From: Thermopolyspora sp044507605
Lineage (GTDB): Bacteria > Actinomycetota > Actinomycetes > Streptosporangiales > Streptosporangiaceae
DNA: 64,000 nucleotides
Direction: 5' to 3'
Assembly (NCBI GenBank): GCA_044507605.1
Contig: JBIQJI010000024.1
Span: 1-64,000 of the forward strand
The notes below the pieces were generated by a model. It had not been told where the DNA came from and ran no database searches. It saw nothing but the letters and a program-made list of their open reading frames with translations. A program made the position numbers and the translations under genes. Position 1 is the first letter of the stretch, and every line of letters starts with the position of its first letter. Shown piece by piece: positions 51,145 to 60,002 of the stretch.

Positions 51145-52572
51145 TCACTGCGGATAGCCGAGCAGGGCCTTCACCTCGAGGTACTCCTCGAAGCCGAACC
51201 GCCCGAACTCTCGTCCGTTCCCGGACTGCTTGTAGCCGCCGAACGGCAGGCTGCGGTCGAACGGGGCGCCGTTGAGGTAGACGCGGCCCGCACGGATGCG
51301 ATCGGCGACCCTGCGGGCGTGGTCGGGGTCTTTCGACTGCACGAAGCCCGCCAGCCCGAACGGCGTGTCGTTCGCGATGTCGACGGCCTCGTCCTCGGTG
51401 TCGTAGAGCAGGATCGAGAGCACGGGGCCGAAGATCTCCTCGCGCGCGATCCGCATCTGCGGCGTGACGTCGCCGAACACGGTCGGGCGGACGTAGAACC
51501 CCTTGTCGAGCCCGTCGGGGCGGCCCGGGCCGCCGATCAGGAGCGTCGCGCCCTCGTCGATCCCCGACTGCACGAGCGCGGTGATCTTCTCCAGCTGGCC
51601 CCGGCTCACCACGGGCCCCATGGTGGTCGACGGGTCGAACGGGTCGCCGAGACGGACCTCCTCGGCCGCCCGTCGGGCGGCGGCGTACGCCTCGTCGCGC
51701 TGCGAGCGGTGCACGAGCATCCGCGTGGGCGACTGACAGTTCTGGCCGCCGTTGGTGTAGCACGAGTGCACCCCGGCGACGACCGCGGACTCGAGGTCCG
51801 CGTCGGGCAGGATGATGTTGGCCGACTTGCCGCCGAGTTCGAGCGCGACGCGTTTCACCGTGTCGGCCGCGAGCTTGGAGACTCTGATGCCGGCACCGGT
51901 CGAGCCGGTGAGCGAGACCATGTCGATGCCGGGGTGCGCCGCGATGGCCTCACCGACCGTGGGACCGTCACCGTTGACGAGGTTGAACACGCCGGGCGGC
52001 AGCCCGGCGTCGTCGATGATCTCGGCGAGCACCATGGCGCTGAGCGGCGCGATCTCGCTCGGTTTGAGCACCACGGTGCATCCCGTGGCGAGGGCCGGGG
52101 CCACCTTCGACGCGACCTGGTTGAGCGGCCAGTTCCACGGCGTGATGAGACCGCAGACGCCGATCGGCTCGCGCCGCACGATCCCGGCCCCCATCTTCTC
52201 CTCGAAGCGGTAGTCCGCGAGTACGCGGGCCGCCTCCTCGAAGTGGAACAGCGCCACCGTGGCCTGGCGTTGGGTCGAGAACGTGATGGGCGCCCCCATC
52301 TCGCGCGTCATCGTCCGGGCGATCTCGGGCAGCCGAGCCCGGAAGCCGGTGATGATCCGCTCAAGGTAGTCCAGCCGTTGCTCCACGCCGACCTGCGAGT
52401 ACGCGGGGAAGGCCGCGCGGGCCGCCGCCACCGCCCGGTCGACGTCCTCGGCGGTCCCGAGGCCGATCTCCGCGAACGTCTCCTCGGTCGCGGGGTCGAC
52501 GACGCCCAAGGTCCGCGGCGTGGCCGGATCGACCCACGCACCCCCGATGTAGAACTGGTGTCTGGTGGACAT
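51145..52572 (-). CDS. Aldehyde dehydrogenase (NAD(P)-dependent)
   Basis: This 475-residue enzyme oxidises an aldehyde to an acid. It has the catalytic Cys in NGGQNCQSPTRM, the general-base Glu in ALELGGKSANIILPDADL, NAD-binding LTGSTGAGIRV, and GPVLSILLYDTEDEAVDIAND. ATG 52572 is preferred to GTG 52605 because AGGAGG lies between them. It probably acts on the aldehyde released by the LLM monooxygenase encoded upstream. Confidence 0.92.
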   Translation of the reverse strand: MSTRHQFYIGGAWVDPATPRTLGVVDPATEETFAEIGLGTAEDVDRAVAAARAAFPAYSQVGVEQRLDYLERIITGFRARLPEIARTMTREMGAPITFSTQRQATVALFHFEEAARVLADYRFEEKMGAGIVRREPIGVCGLITPWNWPLNQVASKVAPALATGCTVVLKPSEIAPLSAMVLAEIIDDAGLPPGVFNLVNGDGPTVGEAIAAHPGIDMVSLTGSTGAGIRVSKLAADTVKRVALELGGKSANIILPDADLESAVVAGVHSCYTNGGQNCQSPTRMLVHRSQRDEAYAAARRAAEEVRLGDPFDPSTTMGPVVSRGQLEKITALVQSGIDEGATLLIGGPGRPDGLDKGFYVRPTVFGDVTPQMRIAREEIFGPVLSILLYDTEDEAVDIANDTPFGLAGFVQSKDPDHARRVADRIRAGRVYLNGAPFDRSLPFGGYKQSGNGREFGRFGFEEYLEVKALLGYPQ

Positions 52573-52601
52573 GTCGCTCTGCAACCTCCTGACGAGCGTG
52601 G

Positions 52602-52844
52602 TCACGGTGCCGACGCGGTGAGCGGGACGTCGAGGCGCGAGCGGAGCCCGCGGAACGAGATGTCCCAGGTCTCCCGCACGAGGACCTGATCCCCTCCGGT
52701 GATCTCGAATGTGGCGGCGTCGGTAGGGACCCGGTCCACGCGCCGCAGGCCGGTCACGCCGGGAACCCGCCCGGCGCGGCCGCCACGAGGACGCCTGCGA
52801 GCAGCCCGGTCACGCTGTTGGGTCGTCTCGTGATCGCCGGTCAT
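52602..52844 (-). CDS. Small unknown protein coupled to the LLM gene
   Basis: This 80-residue frame begins with an ATG that overlaps the LLM stop (ATGA) and ends 29 bp before the aldehyde dehydrogenase start. The first half is arginine-rich and featureless. The second half (TFEITGGDQVLVRETWDISF) looks more like a real beta-rich protein. It may be a decayed gene or a small accessory protein. Confidence 0.4.
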   Translation of the reverse strand: MTGDHETTQQRDRAARRRPRGGRAGRVPGVTGLRRVDRVPTDAATFEITGGDQVLVRETWDISFRGLRSRLDVPLTASAP

Positions 52845-53830
52845 TCCCCATCAGAGCCCGTGATCGCGTCGGAAGCGGTCGTGTCGTGCCAGTGCGGGAG
52901 GACGTGCCGCCCGACGAGGTCGAGCGTGTGGCGGGCGACCTCCGGCGGCGTGCCGAACGGGGCGACCCGCAGCTGGACGGACGTGACCCCCGCCCGGACG
53001 TACCGGGCGATCGTGGCGTCGATCTCGTTGGGCGTGCCCACCATGGGGAGCTCGAGCTCGGCGGGGCCGTCCGCGCCCATCCACAAGCCCCGCCCGGTGT
53101 AGTAGCCGATCGCGGCCTTCAGGTGGCGCGCGGCGAGCTCGCGGGCGGTGGCGGCGTCCTCGTGGACGACGCAGAACCTGGTGGTGGCGACCACTCCCCT
53201 CGCCCCGCCCGGCCGTCCGCCGCGACACGACCAGTAGGCGGCCGCCTGCTTGAACAGCAGGTCGTCGCAGTAGTTCGTCGCGCCGTAGAATCCGTCGGCG
53301 AGCGTCGCGGCCCGGCGGGCCGAGGCGGCCGCCTTGCCGCCCACCAGGATGCGCGGCCCGCCGCGCCGCACCGGGGGTGGGATCGCCACCGGCGCATCGG
53401 TGCCCGCGTCGGCGGACCAGGCGTCGCGCAGCAGCTTCAGTGTGGCGTCGAAGGCCGCGCCGGCCGGGCCTGACGCGGGCAGCCCGACCCGTTGGGCGAC
53501 CTCCGGGCCGCCGAGCCCGAGGCCGAGGGTGAGCTTCCCGCCGCACAGCTGGTCGAGCAGCGCGGCCTCGTAGGCCAGCTTCTGCGGACTGTACGCGCGC
53601 ACGAGCAGCACCGCCGATCCCAGCGCCAGGGACGTCCGGCCGGCCAGATGTCCCAGGACCATCAGGGCGGACGGGAGGTGGAACGGCTGGGCGGCCGCGT
53701 GATAGCTCTCGCCCACCCACGCGGAGGCGAAGCCGTGCTGCTCCGCGCGGGCGAGCATCGTGACCGCGCGATCCACCTGTGGGCGGACCGGCTCCAGGGA
53801 GCTCAGGTCGAGCGCGACCCCCAGCCGCAT
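52841..53830 (-). CDS. LLM-class flavin-dependent oxidoreductase
   Basis: This 329-residue luciferase-like TIM-barrel protein has MRLGVALDLSS, FASAWVGESYH, TSLALGSAVLLVRAYSPQKLAYEAALLDQLCGGKLTLGLGLGG, and ILVGGKAAASARRAATLADGFYGA. It uses FMNH2 or F420 to oxidise its substrate. It is 1 bp from the upstream binding-protein stop, so it is tightly coupled to import. Substrate unknown. Confidence 0.88.
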   Translation of the reverse strand: MRLGVALDLSSLEPVRPQVDRAVTMLARAEQHGFASAWVGESYHAAAQPFHLPSALMVLGHLAGRTSLALGSAVLLVRAYSPQKLAYEAALLDQLCGGKLTLGLGLGGPEVAQRVGLPASGPAGAAFDATLKLLRDAWSADAGTDAPVAIPPPVRRGGPRILVGGKAAASARRAATLADGFYGATNYCDDLLFKQAAAYWSCRGGRPGGARGVVATTRFCVVHEDAATARELAARHLKAAIGYYTGRGLWMGADGPAELELPMVGTPNEIDATIARYVRAGVTSVQLRVAPFGTPPEVARHTLDLVGRHVLPHWHDTTASDAITGSDGE

Positions 53831-53831
53831 G

Positions 53832-54923
53832 TCAGCCGGCGCTTTCCGCTTGCTTGACGACGTCGTCGTAGGAGAAGTCGTTGAACGCCTCGAACATCTC
53901 GTCGGTGTAGATCTCCTTCGCCGGGAACTTCTTGATCAGCCCGGCGGAGGCCATGAAGTCGAGCGAACGGTTGAACGCGGCGTCGTCGATGCGGCCCAGG
54001 GTCTTGTCGTCGAAGCCCTGTCCGTCCAGGCGGACCTCGAGGACCTTGATCCCGTCGGCCAGCGCCTTCTCCTCCGGGTCGGACCCGCGGGTCTCCGGGT
54101 GGAGCTTCCACAGGTCGCGGATCGCGGCCTCAGGGTTGGCCTTGGCGAAGACGAACGCCTTCGCCACCGCACGACCGAACCGTTCGAGGACGTCCTTCTT
54201 GGTTTCGAGGTTCTTCCGGGTCGTCGCGAAGCCGCCGCCCCACGCGTCCTCGGTCTCCTTGACGGGAAGCGGTGTCAGGGTGACGCCGGCGTTCTTGACG
54301 ATCTGGTACTGGATGTCCCAGAGCGCCAACGCGTCGACCTGGCCGGTCTTGATGGCGTTGATCTGCTGGGCGCCGGCACCGATCGGCACCAGGCTGGCGG
54401 CGTTCTGGCTCAGTCCGTTGAGCTCCATCGCGGTCCGGGCGAACGTCGCGCCGGAGCTCGCGACCGAGGAGACGCCGATCTTCTTGCCCTTCAGGTCGGC
54501 GATGCTCTTCACGTCCGAGCCGTCCGGCACCTGCAGGCTGTAGATCCACTTCGCCCAGTAGGAGCCGAAGTAGGCCAGGTCCAGATCTTTGTCGTGCCCG
54601 ATGGCCAGGGGCTCGACCGTCATGAGGCCGAGGTCGGCCCCGCCGCCGGCGACCTGCTGCGCCGCCTGGGTGGCCGACGGGAACAGGTTGGTCGTGACCT
54701 TCAGACCCTCCTGCTCGTAGAAGCCTTCGGCCTCCACGACGGCCATGACCGCGTAGCCGGCGTTCCAGCTCGGGGACGCCATCGCGAACGTCACCGGCGT
54801 CAGTTCGCCGGACTCGGCCGAGTCGCCGGATCCGCTGCCGGAACCGCACGCACTCAGCGTTGCGGCCGCGCACAGGACGGCGACCGCACCACTCAGGATT
54901 TTCACCGCTCGTCTGGTCTTCAC
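53832..54923 (-). CDS. ABC importer substrate-binding lipoprotein (NitT/TauT type)
   Basis: This 363-residue lipoprotein has the lipobox LSAC (Cys26) and an SsuA-like domain: VTFAMASPSWNAGYAVMAVVEAEGFYEQEGL, LKGKKIGVSSVASSG. AAAAAGG lies seven bases before GTG 54923. It is on the opposite side of the IclR gene from the matching ATPase (56899) and permease (57696), with which it should form one importer. Confidence 0.88.
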   Translation of the reverse strand: MKTRRAVKILSGAVAVLCAAATLSACGSGSGSGDSAESGELTPVTFAMASPSWNAGYAVMAVVEAEGFYEQEGLKVTTNLFPSATQAAQQVAGGGADLGLMTVEPLAIGHDKDLDLAYFGSYWAKWIYSLQVPDGSDVKSIADLKGKKIGVSSVASSGATFARTAMELNGLSQNAASLVPIGAGAQQINAIKTGQVDALALWDIQYQIVKNAGVTLTPLPVKETEDAWGGGFATTRKNLETKKDVLERFGRAVAKAFVFAKANPEAAIRDLWKLHPETRGSDPEEKALADGIKVLEVRLDGQGFDDKTLGRIDDAAFNRSLDFMASAGLIKKFPAKEIYTDEMFEAFNDFSYDDVVKQAESAG

Positions 54924-54979
54924 GATGGAACCTTTTTCTTCTTACCGGTTGGGGGGTGGGTCGGCGGCACGATGCCGGT

Positions 54980-55870
54980 TCAGTCGTCCAGGCCGAGCAG
55001 AAAGGCCGGGTTGTCGCAGAAGATCTGCCGCAGCGACCTCTCGTCCAGGCCGAGGTCCAGCAGCGCGGTCGCGACGCGGATGTAGGAGTCCACCGGCAGC
55101 GGCCGACCCTGCTGACCGAGGTCGGAGGCGATCACGGTGTGCTCCGGGCCGATCTTCTCGATCCAGTCCAGGAGGATCTTCGGGTCCCACTTCTTGGTGC
55201 CCTCGGGGTCGTAGAAGCCGGTCTCGTGCTCGATGAACGCTCCGTAGCCGACGAGTTCACGGCACTTCGCCTCGTCCGCGCCGATGACGTAGTCGGGATG
55301 GTTGAGCACCATCCGGGTGACGCCCCTGTCCTTGGCCGCGGCGAACAGCTGCGTGATCGACTCGATCGCCATGTGACCGCCGGTCACCATCGCGTTGCTC
55401 TCCTTCACCAGGTCGAGCACCTCGTAGACCTGAGGGATGAGCTCACCGTCCTCCCGGTGGATGTCGACCCGGGACGACGGCACCTCGACGCTCGCCGTGG
55501 GGAAGCCGACGCCTTCCGGATGGCAGTCGATGTGCCGTCCGGCCGAGAACGTCGGAAACCACACGGCCCTGCCCCCCATGCGCAGTGACATGGCCACCGC
55601 GTGCGGGTTGATGCCGCCGACGATGCTGTTCAGGGTGATGCCGCCGAAGACCGGGGTGCTGATCTTCGCCAGCCGGTCGCGCATCGCGAGCAGGTCCATG
55701 ACGGTGTTGTGGTGGTGGGACTTCACCAGCACGCCCCGCATGCCGAGCCGCTCGCCGTCCTTGCCGGCCTCGGCGTGGTCGATGCGTCGGGGGAACGGGT
55801 TGGGGCCGGAATGGCAGTGCAGGTCAACGCAGCCGTGCAGCAGCTTGATGATGGCGGGCGTGTCGGTCAT
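54980..55870 (-). CDS. DUF6282-like metal-dependent amidohydrolase
   Basis: This 296-residue TIM-barrel hydrolase has CVDLHCHSGPNPFPRRIDHAE with an HxH metal motif, LVKSHHHNTVMD, GGHMAIES, RMVLNHPDYVIGADEAK and a late IASDLGQQG. It is the first gene of the minus-strand operon and is divergent from the IclR gene. It probably hydrolyses an amide, lactam or hydantoin-like substrate; this is inferred from the fold only. Confidence 0.8.
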   Translation of the reverse strand: MTDTPAIIKLLHGCVDLHCHSGPNPFPRRIDHAEAGKDGERLGMRGVLVKSHHHNTVMDLLAMRDRLAKISTPVFGGITLNSIVGGINPHAVAMSLRMGGRAVWFPTFSAGRHIDCHPEGVGFPTASVEVPSSRVDIHREDGELIPQVYEVLDLVKESNAMVTGGHMAIESITQLFAAAKDRGVTRMVLNHPDYVIGADEAKCRELVGYGAFIEHETGFYDPEGTKKWDPKILLDWIEKIGPEHTVIASDLGQQGRPLPVDSYIRVATALLDLGLDERSLRQIFCDNPAFLLGLDD

Positions 55871-55892
55871 GAACTCTCCAGGCGCCGACGGT

Positions 55893-56022
55893 GTTCGCAT
55901 CACAGACTGGGAGTTCACCATCCGGTCTGTCAATAGGGGGCATTCGGGAACGCTTCCGCGAATCCCCAGGAAAACCTTGCAGCGCGACATAAGGACGCTT
56001 ACCCTCTGTCCGTAATGCGAAC
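55893..56022. promoter_or_regulatory. Divergent control region with candidate IclR sites
   Basis: GTTCGCAT (55893-55900) and its reverse complement ATGCGAAC (56015-56022) lie 22 and 31 bp upstream of the two divergent starts. Between them, GGAA-CGC-TTCC (55947-55957) is a palindrome of the kind bound by IclR proteins. CGGTCTGTCAATA (55923-55935) resembles the operators of the large island. Confidence 0.45.
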
Positions 56023-56053
56023 TACACGCACTCTTTGTGGACAGTGAGGGCCG

Positions 56054-56833
56054 ATGACGGAGCGCCAGGCCGACAAGCCGGACACTGCTCGCGAGCAGGA
56101 CATCAAGGCGGTGATCCGGACCGCGCAGATCCTCGGACTGTTCGGCCCGGAGACCCCGGAGCTCTCCATCGCGGAGACCACCCGCCGGCTCGGTCTGAAC
56201 CGGACCACGGTGCACCGCTACTTCAACTCGATGATCGGCTCCGGCCTGCTCGAACGCGTGGAGGACTCCCCACTCGTCCGCCCCGGACGGTCGATCCTGC
56301 AGCTCGGCAGCTTCATGCTGGGACAGCAGCGCATCATGCAGATGGCGCCGCCCTACATGCGCGAGCTCGTACTCGAAATCAAGGTCAGCACCGTGCTGTC
56401 GCTGTGGGGCACCTCCGGCCCGGTGGTCTCGCTGGTGGAGGAGGCCGACCATCCCACCCTGGTGACGGTGCGCGTGGGCTCCCAGCTCGCCCTCGACTCC
56501 TCGCAGGCCAAGGTCTTCCTGGCCTTCCTCCCCGACCAGTTCCACGCCGACCGGCTCACGGGCACCCTCCCCGAGCCCCAGCGCACCGAGACCCGCCGTC
56601 GTATCGAGACGATCCGGCAGGTCGGCATCAACAGCCACGTCAACCACCGCGGCATCTGCATCATCGCGGCGCCGGTGTTCGCGGCGAACGGGATCTGCGC
56701 CACGATCGCGGCCATCGGCACCGAGCGGATGCTGCCGGAGGCACTGGACTCCCGAGAGGCCCGGGCGGTGAAGTCCGTCTGCATGCGACTGACCAAGGAG
56801 ATGGGCGGCACGTGGCCCGTGGCGACCGACTGA
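56054..56833 (+). CDS. IclR-family transcriptional regulator
   Basis: This 259-residue regulator has an N-terminal winged helix (VIRTAQILGLFGPETPELSIAETTRRLGLNRTTVHRYFNSMI) and an IclR effector domain with INSHVNHRGICIIAAPVFAANG. GAGGG precedes ATG 56054. It separates the two halves of the locus and likely controls both in response to the imported substrate. Confidence 0.88.
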   Translation: MTERQADKPDTAREQDIKAVIRTAQILGLFGPETPELSIAETTRRLGLNRTTVHRYFNSMIGSGLLERVEDSPLVRPGRSILQLGSFMLGQQRIMQMAPPYMRELVLEIKVSTVLSLWGTSGPVVSLVEEADHPTLVTVRVGSQLALDSSQAKVFLAFLPDQFHADRLTGTLPEPQRTETRRRIETIRQVGINSHVNHRGICIIAAPVFAANGICATIAAIGTERMLPEALDSREARAVKSVCMRLTKEMGGTWPVATD

Positions 56834-56898
56834 TCGCTGCCGGCCCGACGATCGAGGCGCGGGCAGCCTGCGCTCGAACCAGGTGAGGAGTGACAGAC

Positions 56899-57687
56899 AT
56901 GCCGACCGGCACCGACACCGACTACGTGATCCGCCTGGACTCGGTGTCCATGATCTACCCGACGAAGTCCGGCGGAACCGTCCAGGCCCTCGACGACGTC
57001 TCCCTCAGCGTCCGCGCCGGCGAGTTCATCTCCATCGTCGGCCCCAGCGGCTGCGGCAAGAGCACCCTGCTGCGGATCATCATGGGCCTGTCCCGCCAGA
57101 CCTCCGGACAGGTCACCTTCGGCCCGATGGAGGACACCCACCGCAACCAGCTCGGGATGGTCTTCCAGCAGCCGCTGCTGCTGCCATGGCGCACCGTGCG
57201 GAAGAACCTGCTGACGTCGCCTGACCTGCACCACGCCCGGGACGCCGCGACCCGAGCGAAGGCCGACGAGCTGCTGGTGATGCTCGGCCTGGAGGAATTC
57301 GGCGACCGGTACCCCAACGAGCTGTCCGGCGGGATGCAGCAGCGGGTCGGGATCGGCCGCGCCCTGATGCACGACCCGCGCATCCTGCTCATGGACGAGC
57401 CGTTCGGCGCCCTCGACGCGATGACCCGCGACCAGATGGGACTGGACCTGCTGAAGATCTGGGACCAGGACCGCAAGACCGTGCTGTTCGTGACGCACAG
57501 CATCCCCGAGGCGGTGCTTCTCGCCGACCGCGTCGTCGTCATGACGCCGCGACCCGGCCGGTTGGCGGACGTCGTCGAGGTCCCGCTCCCTCGACCGCGG
57601 CGTCTCGAAAACATCAACACGCCCGAGTTCGGCGAGATCGTCCTGAAGATCCGCAAGCTGCTCGACTCCGAGCACAGCGCCCACTAG
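56899..57687 (+). CDS. ABC importer ATPase (NitT/TauT type)
   Basis: This 262-residue ATPase has Walker A GPSGCGKST, signature LSGGMQQR, Walker B ILLMDEPFGALD and the H-loop region VLFVTHSIPEAVLLADRV. GGTGAGGAG favours ATG 56899 over GTG 56890. It works with the permease 8 bp downstream and the lipoprotein at 53832. Confidence 0.9.
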   Translation: MPTGTDTDYVIRLDSVSMIYPTKSGGTVQALDDVSLSVRAGEFISIVGPSGCGKSTLLRIIMGLSRQTSGQVTFGPMEDTHRNQLGMVFQQPLLLPWRTVRKNLLTSPDLHHARDAATRAKADELLVMLGLEEFGDRYPNELSGGMQQRVGIGRALMHDPRILLMDEPFGALDAMTRDQMGLDLLKIWDQDRKTVLFVTHSIPEAVLLADRVVVMTPRPGRLADVVEVPLPRPRRLENINTPEFGEIVLKIRKLLDSEHSAH

Positions 57688-57695
57688 GAGACCTG

Positions 57696-58589
57696 ATGTC
57701 CACCAACACCGAGCGCCACGGAGCCGGTAGAGAGGCACTCGCCGTCGCGGACGGCGAGACCGTGCCGGTGGAGGCGCCCACGAGCCCCGGCGGGCCGGTC
57801 CGGTCCCGGCGCCGCCGAGTACCGGAGATCACCTACAGCGTGCTGGCGTTCATCGGGCTGCTGGTGGTCTGGCAGGTCGTCGTGGACATGTTCGACGTCT
57901 CCAACATCCTCGTCCCCGCGCCCACCGCCGTCGTCGGCTCCCTGATCGACGGCTTCCAGGACGGCACCCTGATCACCCAATCGATCGTCACCCTGAAGGA
58001 GATCCTCATCGGGTTCGGCATCGCGGTCGGCTCGGCACTGGTCTCCGCGGTGCTCATCACCCAGTTCCGGACGGTGGAGCGCGTACTCTTCCCGCTGCTC
58101 ATCCTGACCCAGACCATCCCGAAGGTCGCCATGGCGCCCCTGCTGATCGTCTGGTTCGGCGTCGGGATCAGCTCGAAGGTGCTGACCGTGGCCCTGATCG
58201 CGTTCTTCCCCCTCCTCATCAACGCCATCTTGGGATTCCGGTCCGCCGCCTACGAGCAGGTCGAGATGCTCCAGTCCTTCGGCGCGTCCCGCATGCAGGT
58301 CATGCGGCACCTGCGGATCCCGTCGGCGCTTCCGCACATCTTCGCGGGCCTGGAGGTCGCCGTCATCCTGTCCGTGACCGGCGCCGTGGTCGCGGAGTTC
58401 GTGGGCAGCTCCGCGGGTCTGGGCTACCTGATCCAGGCGACCAACTTCACCCTGGACGTGGCCAGGACCTTCGCGGTGATCGTCGTGCTGTCGGCCGTCG
58501 GCATCGCACTGCACGCGGTCATCGTGCAGCTCGGCAAGTGGCTGGTCTTCTGGGCCGCCACCCCCACCAACACCGCCGGCGAGGTCTGA
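57696..58589 (+). CDS. ABC importer permease (NitT/TauT type)
   Basis: This 297-residue membrane protein has about six hydrophobic segments and the loop YEQVEMLQSFGASRMQVMRHLRIPSALPHIFAGL, typical of SsuC-like permeases. AGGAG lies upstream of ATG 57696. It is co-transcribed with the ATPase. Confidence 0.9.
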   Translation: MSTNTERHGAGREALAVADGETVPVEAPTSPGGPVRSRRRRVPEITYSVLAFIGLLVVWQVVVDMFDVSNILVPAPTAVVGSLIDGFQDGTLITQSIVTLKEILIGFGIAVGSALVSAVLITQFRTVERVLFPLLILTQTIPKVAMAPLLIVWFGVGISSKVLTVALIAFFPLLINAILGFRSAAYEQVEMLQSFGASRMQVMRHLRIPSALPHIFAGLEVAVILSVTGAVVAEFVGSSAGLGYLIQATNFTLDVARTFAVIVVLSAVGIALHAVIVQLGKWLVFWAATPTNTAGEV

Positions 58590-58592
58590 GCC

Positions 58593-58811
58593 ATGACACG
58601 GGTACGCGACGGGATCGAGGGCGGCACGCCCGGGACCCGGATCAAGCTCTCCGGCCCCGAGAGCGCCGAGATCACGGCCCACGCGGGCTTCGGCTTCGGG
58701 TTGGCCGGCGCCTTCGCGGTCGCCGGCAACGGCACCTCGACGCCCGCCGGCGGAGGCCGGGCGATCGTGACCGCGCCGAAAACGCCCGTCGCCGAGCGGG
58801 CCGCCCGATGA
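58593..58811 (+). CDS. Small unknown protein coupled to an SDR gene
   Basis: This 72-residue frame starts 3 bp after the permease stop and ends with an ATGA overlap on the SDR start. Its composition (Gly, Ala, Thr rich) gives no family match. The tight spacing on both sides argues for translation. Confidence 0.4.
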   Translation: MTRVRDGIEGGTPGTRIKLSGPESAEITAHAGFGFGLAGAFAVAGNGTSTPAGGGRAIVTAPKTPVAERAAR

Positions 58812-59566
58812 GCGCGCCACGTGTCGCCATCGTGACGGGCTCCGGCTCCGGCATCGGAGAAGGGATCGCCCGCGCGCTCGCGGCCGACGGCTTCACCGTC
58901 GTGGTGAACTCGGCCACCTCGGTCGACGCCGGTGAGCGGCTCGCGGACCAGCTCCCCGGGGCGAGCTACGTCCAGGCCGACATCGCCGACCCCTTCGACG
59001 CCGTGCGCCTGGTCGAGACGGCCGTGGAGCGGCACGGCCGTCTCGACCTGCTGGTGAACAACGCCGGGGTGTCGCGCCCCGTCCCCCACGCCGACCTGGA
59101 CGCGATCACCGCTGACGACTGGCACCGGATCCTCGGCGTCAACGTCATCGGGACGTGGCAGGTCTCCGTCGCCGCCGTCAAAGTCATGAAACCCGGCGGC
59201 CAGATCATCAACATCAGCTCGGTGGGCGGCTCGCGCCCCCTCGGCAGCTCGATCCCCTACTCCGTCAGCAAGGCCGCGCTCGACCACCTGACGCGGCTGC
59301 TGGCCAAGGCCGTCGGCCCGGACCTCCGGGTGAACGCGATCGCCCCCGGGCCGCTCAAGACCCGGCTGACCTCGGCCGCCCTCGCCACGCGGGCGGCGCG
59401 CACCGAGGCGATGACACCGCTGGGCCGGCTCGGGCGACCATCCGACGTCGCAGCCATGGTCCTGGCGCTCGTCAACGCCCCCTTCGTCACCGGTGAGGTG
59501 ATCAACGTCGACGGCGGCATCAACCTCGTCACCCACATGGACACGCCCCGCGACGACGACACGTGA
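58808..59566 (+). CDS. Short-chain dehydrogenase/reductase
   Basis: This 252-residue NAD(P)-dependent oxidoreductase has the cofactor motif TGSGSGIGEG, NNAG at LLVNNAGVSR, catalytic Ser in ISSVGGS and YSVSK with Tyr and Lys, and the end VTGEVINVDGGI. It probably acts on a hydroxy or keto intermediate of the IclR locus. Confidence 0.92.
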   Translation: MSAPRVAIVTGSGSGIGEGIARALAADGFTVVVNSATSVDAGERLADQLPGASYVQADIADPFDAVRLVETAVERHGRLDLLVNNAGVSRPVPHADLDAITADDWHRILGVNVIGTWQVSVAAVKVMKPGGQIINISSVGGSRPLGSSIPYSVSKAALDHLTRLLAKAVGPDLRVNAIAPGPLKTRLTSAALATRAARTEAMTPLGRLGRPSDVAAMVLALVNAPFVTGEVINVDGGINLVTHMDTPRDDDT

Positions 59567-59655
59567 CCCGCCCCCGGCCCCGAGGCCGACCGGCCGGGCG
59601 CACGAAAAGGCCTGCACTCCTGCTATCCGGAGGCACTGAAGGCCCTATATGGAGG

Positions 59656-59943
59656 CTATTCCAGAAGGTCGATCCAGCGCTCGGCAAAGGTGCGAGAGAT
59701 CGGTTCGCATATCTCCGGAGTGGAGGCTTCGAAAAAGAATTCGAGAAGGTGTTCGTCCATCTGGACATCGTCTCTCAATTCCAGAGCGTCCGCCCACATC
59801 GAGATCAAGTCCGCCGATATTTCATTGGCCAGATACGACTTGAGCACCCGCACAACGGCTGTAGAGGTTACCGAGACCAGCGGCTCATCGACCCAAGGAT
59901 GACTGCGGAGCTCGGCCAAGAGACCAGGTAGCGGACCCCGCAA
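59656..59943 (-). CDS. Small acidic protein of unknown function (immunity-like)
   Basis: This 95-residue acidic protein has ADLISMWADALELRDDVQMDEHLLEFFFEAS, a pattern reminiscent of small immunity proteins. TTG 59943 is the only start available after an in-frame stop just upstream, and no good ribosome site precedes it. GC content is lower than in the neighbours. It follows the frameshifted repeat protein in the same direction. Confidence 0.6.
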   Translation of the reverse strand: MRGPLPGLLAELRSHPWVDEPLVSVTSTAVVRVLKSYLANEISADLISMWADALELRDDVQMDEHLLEFFFEASTPEICEPISRTFAERWIDLLE

Positions 59944-60002
59944 CTCGATTATGTCACCAGGATACGTTTACGCCCATCCACCCCTTCTTCCGACATCACA
60001 TC

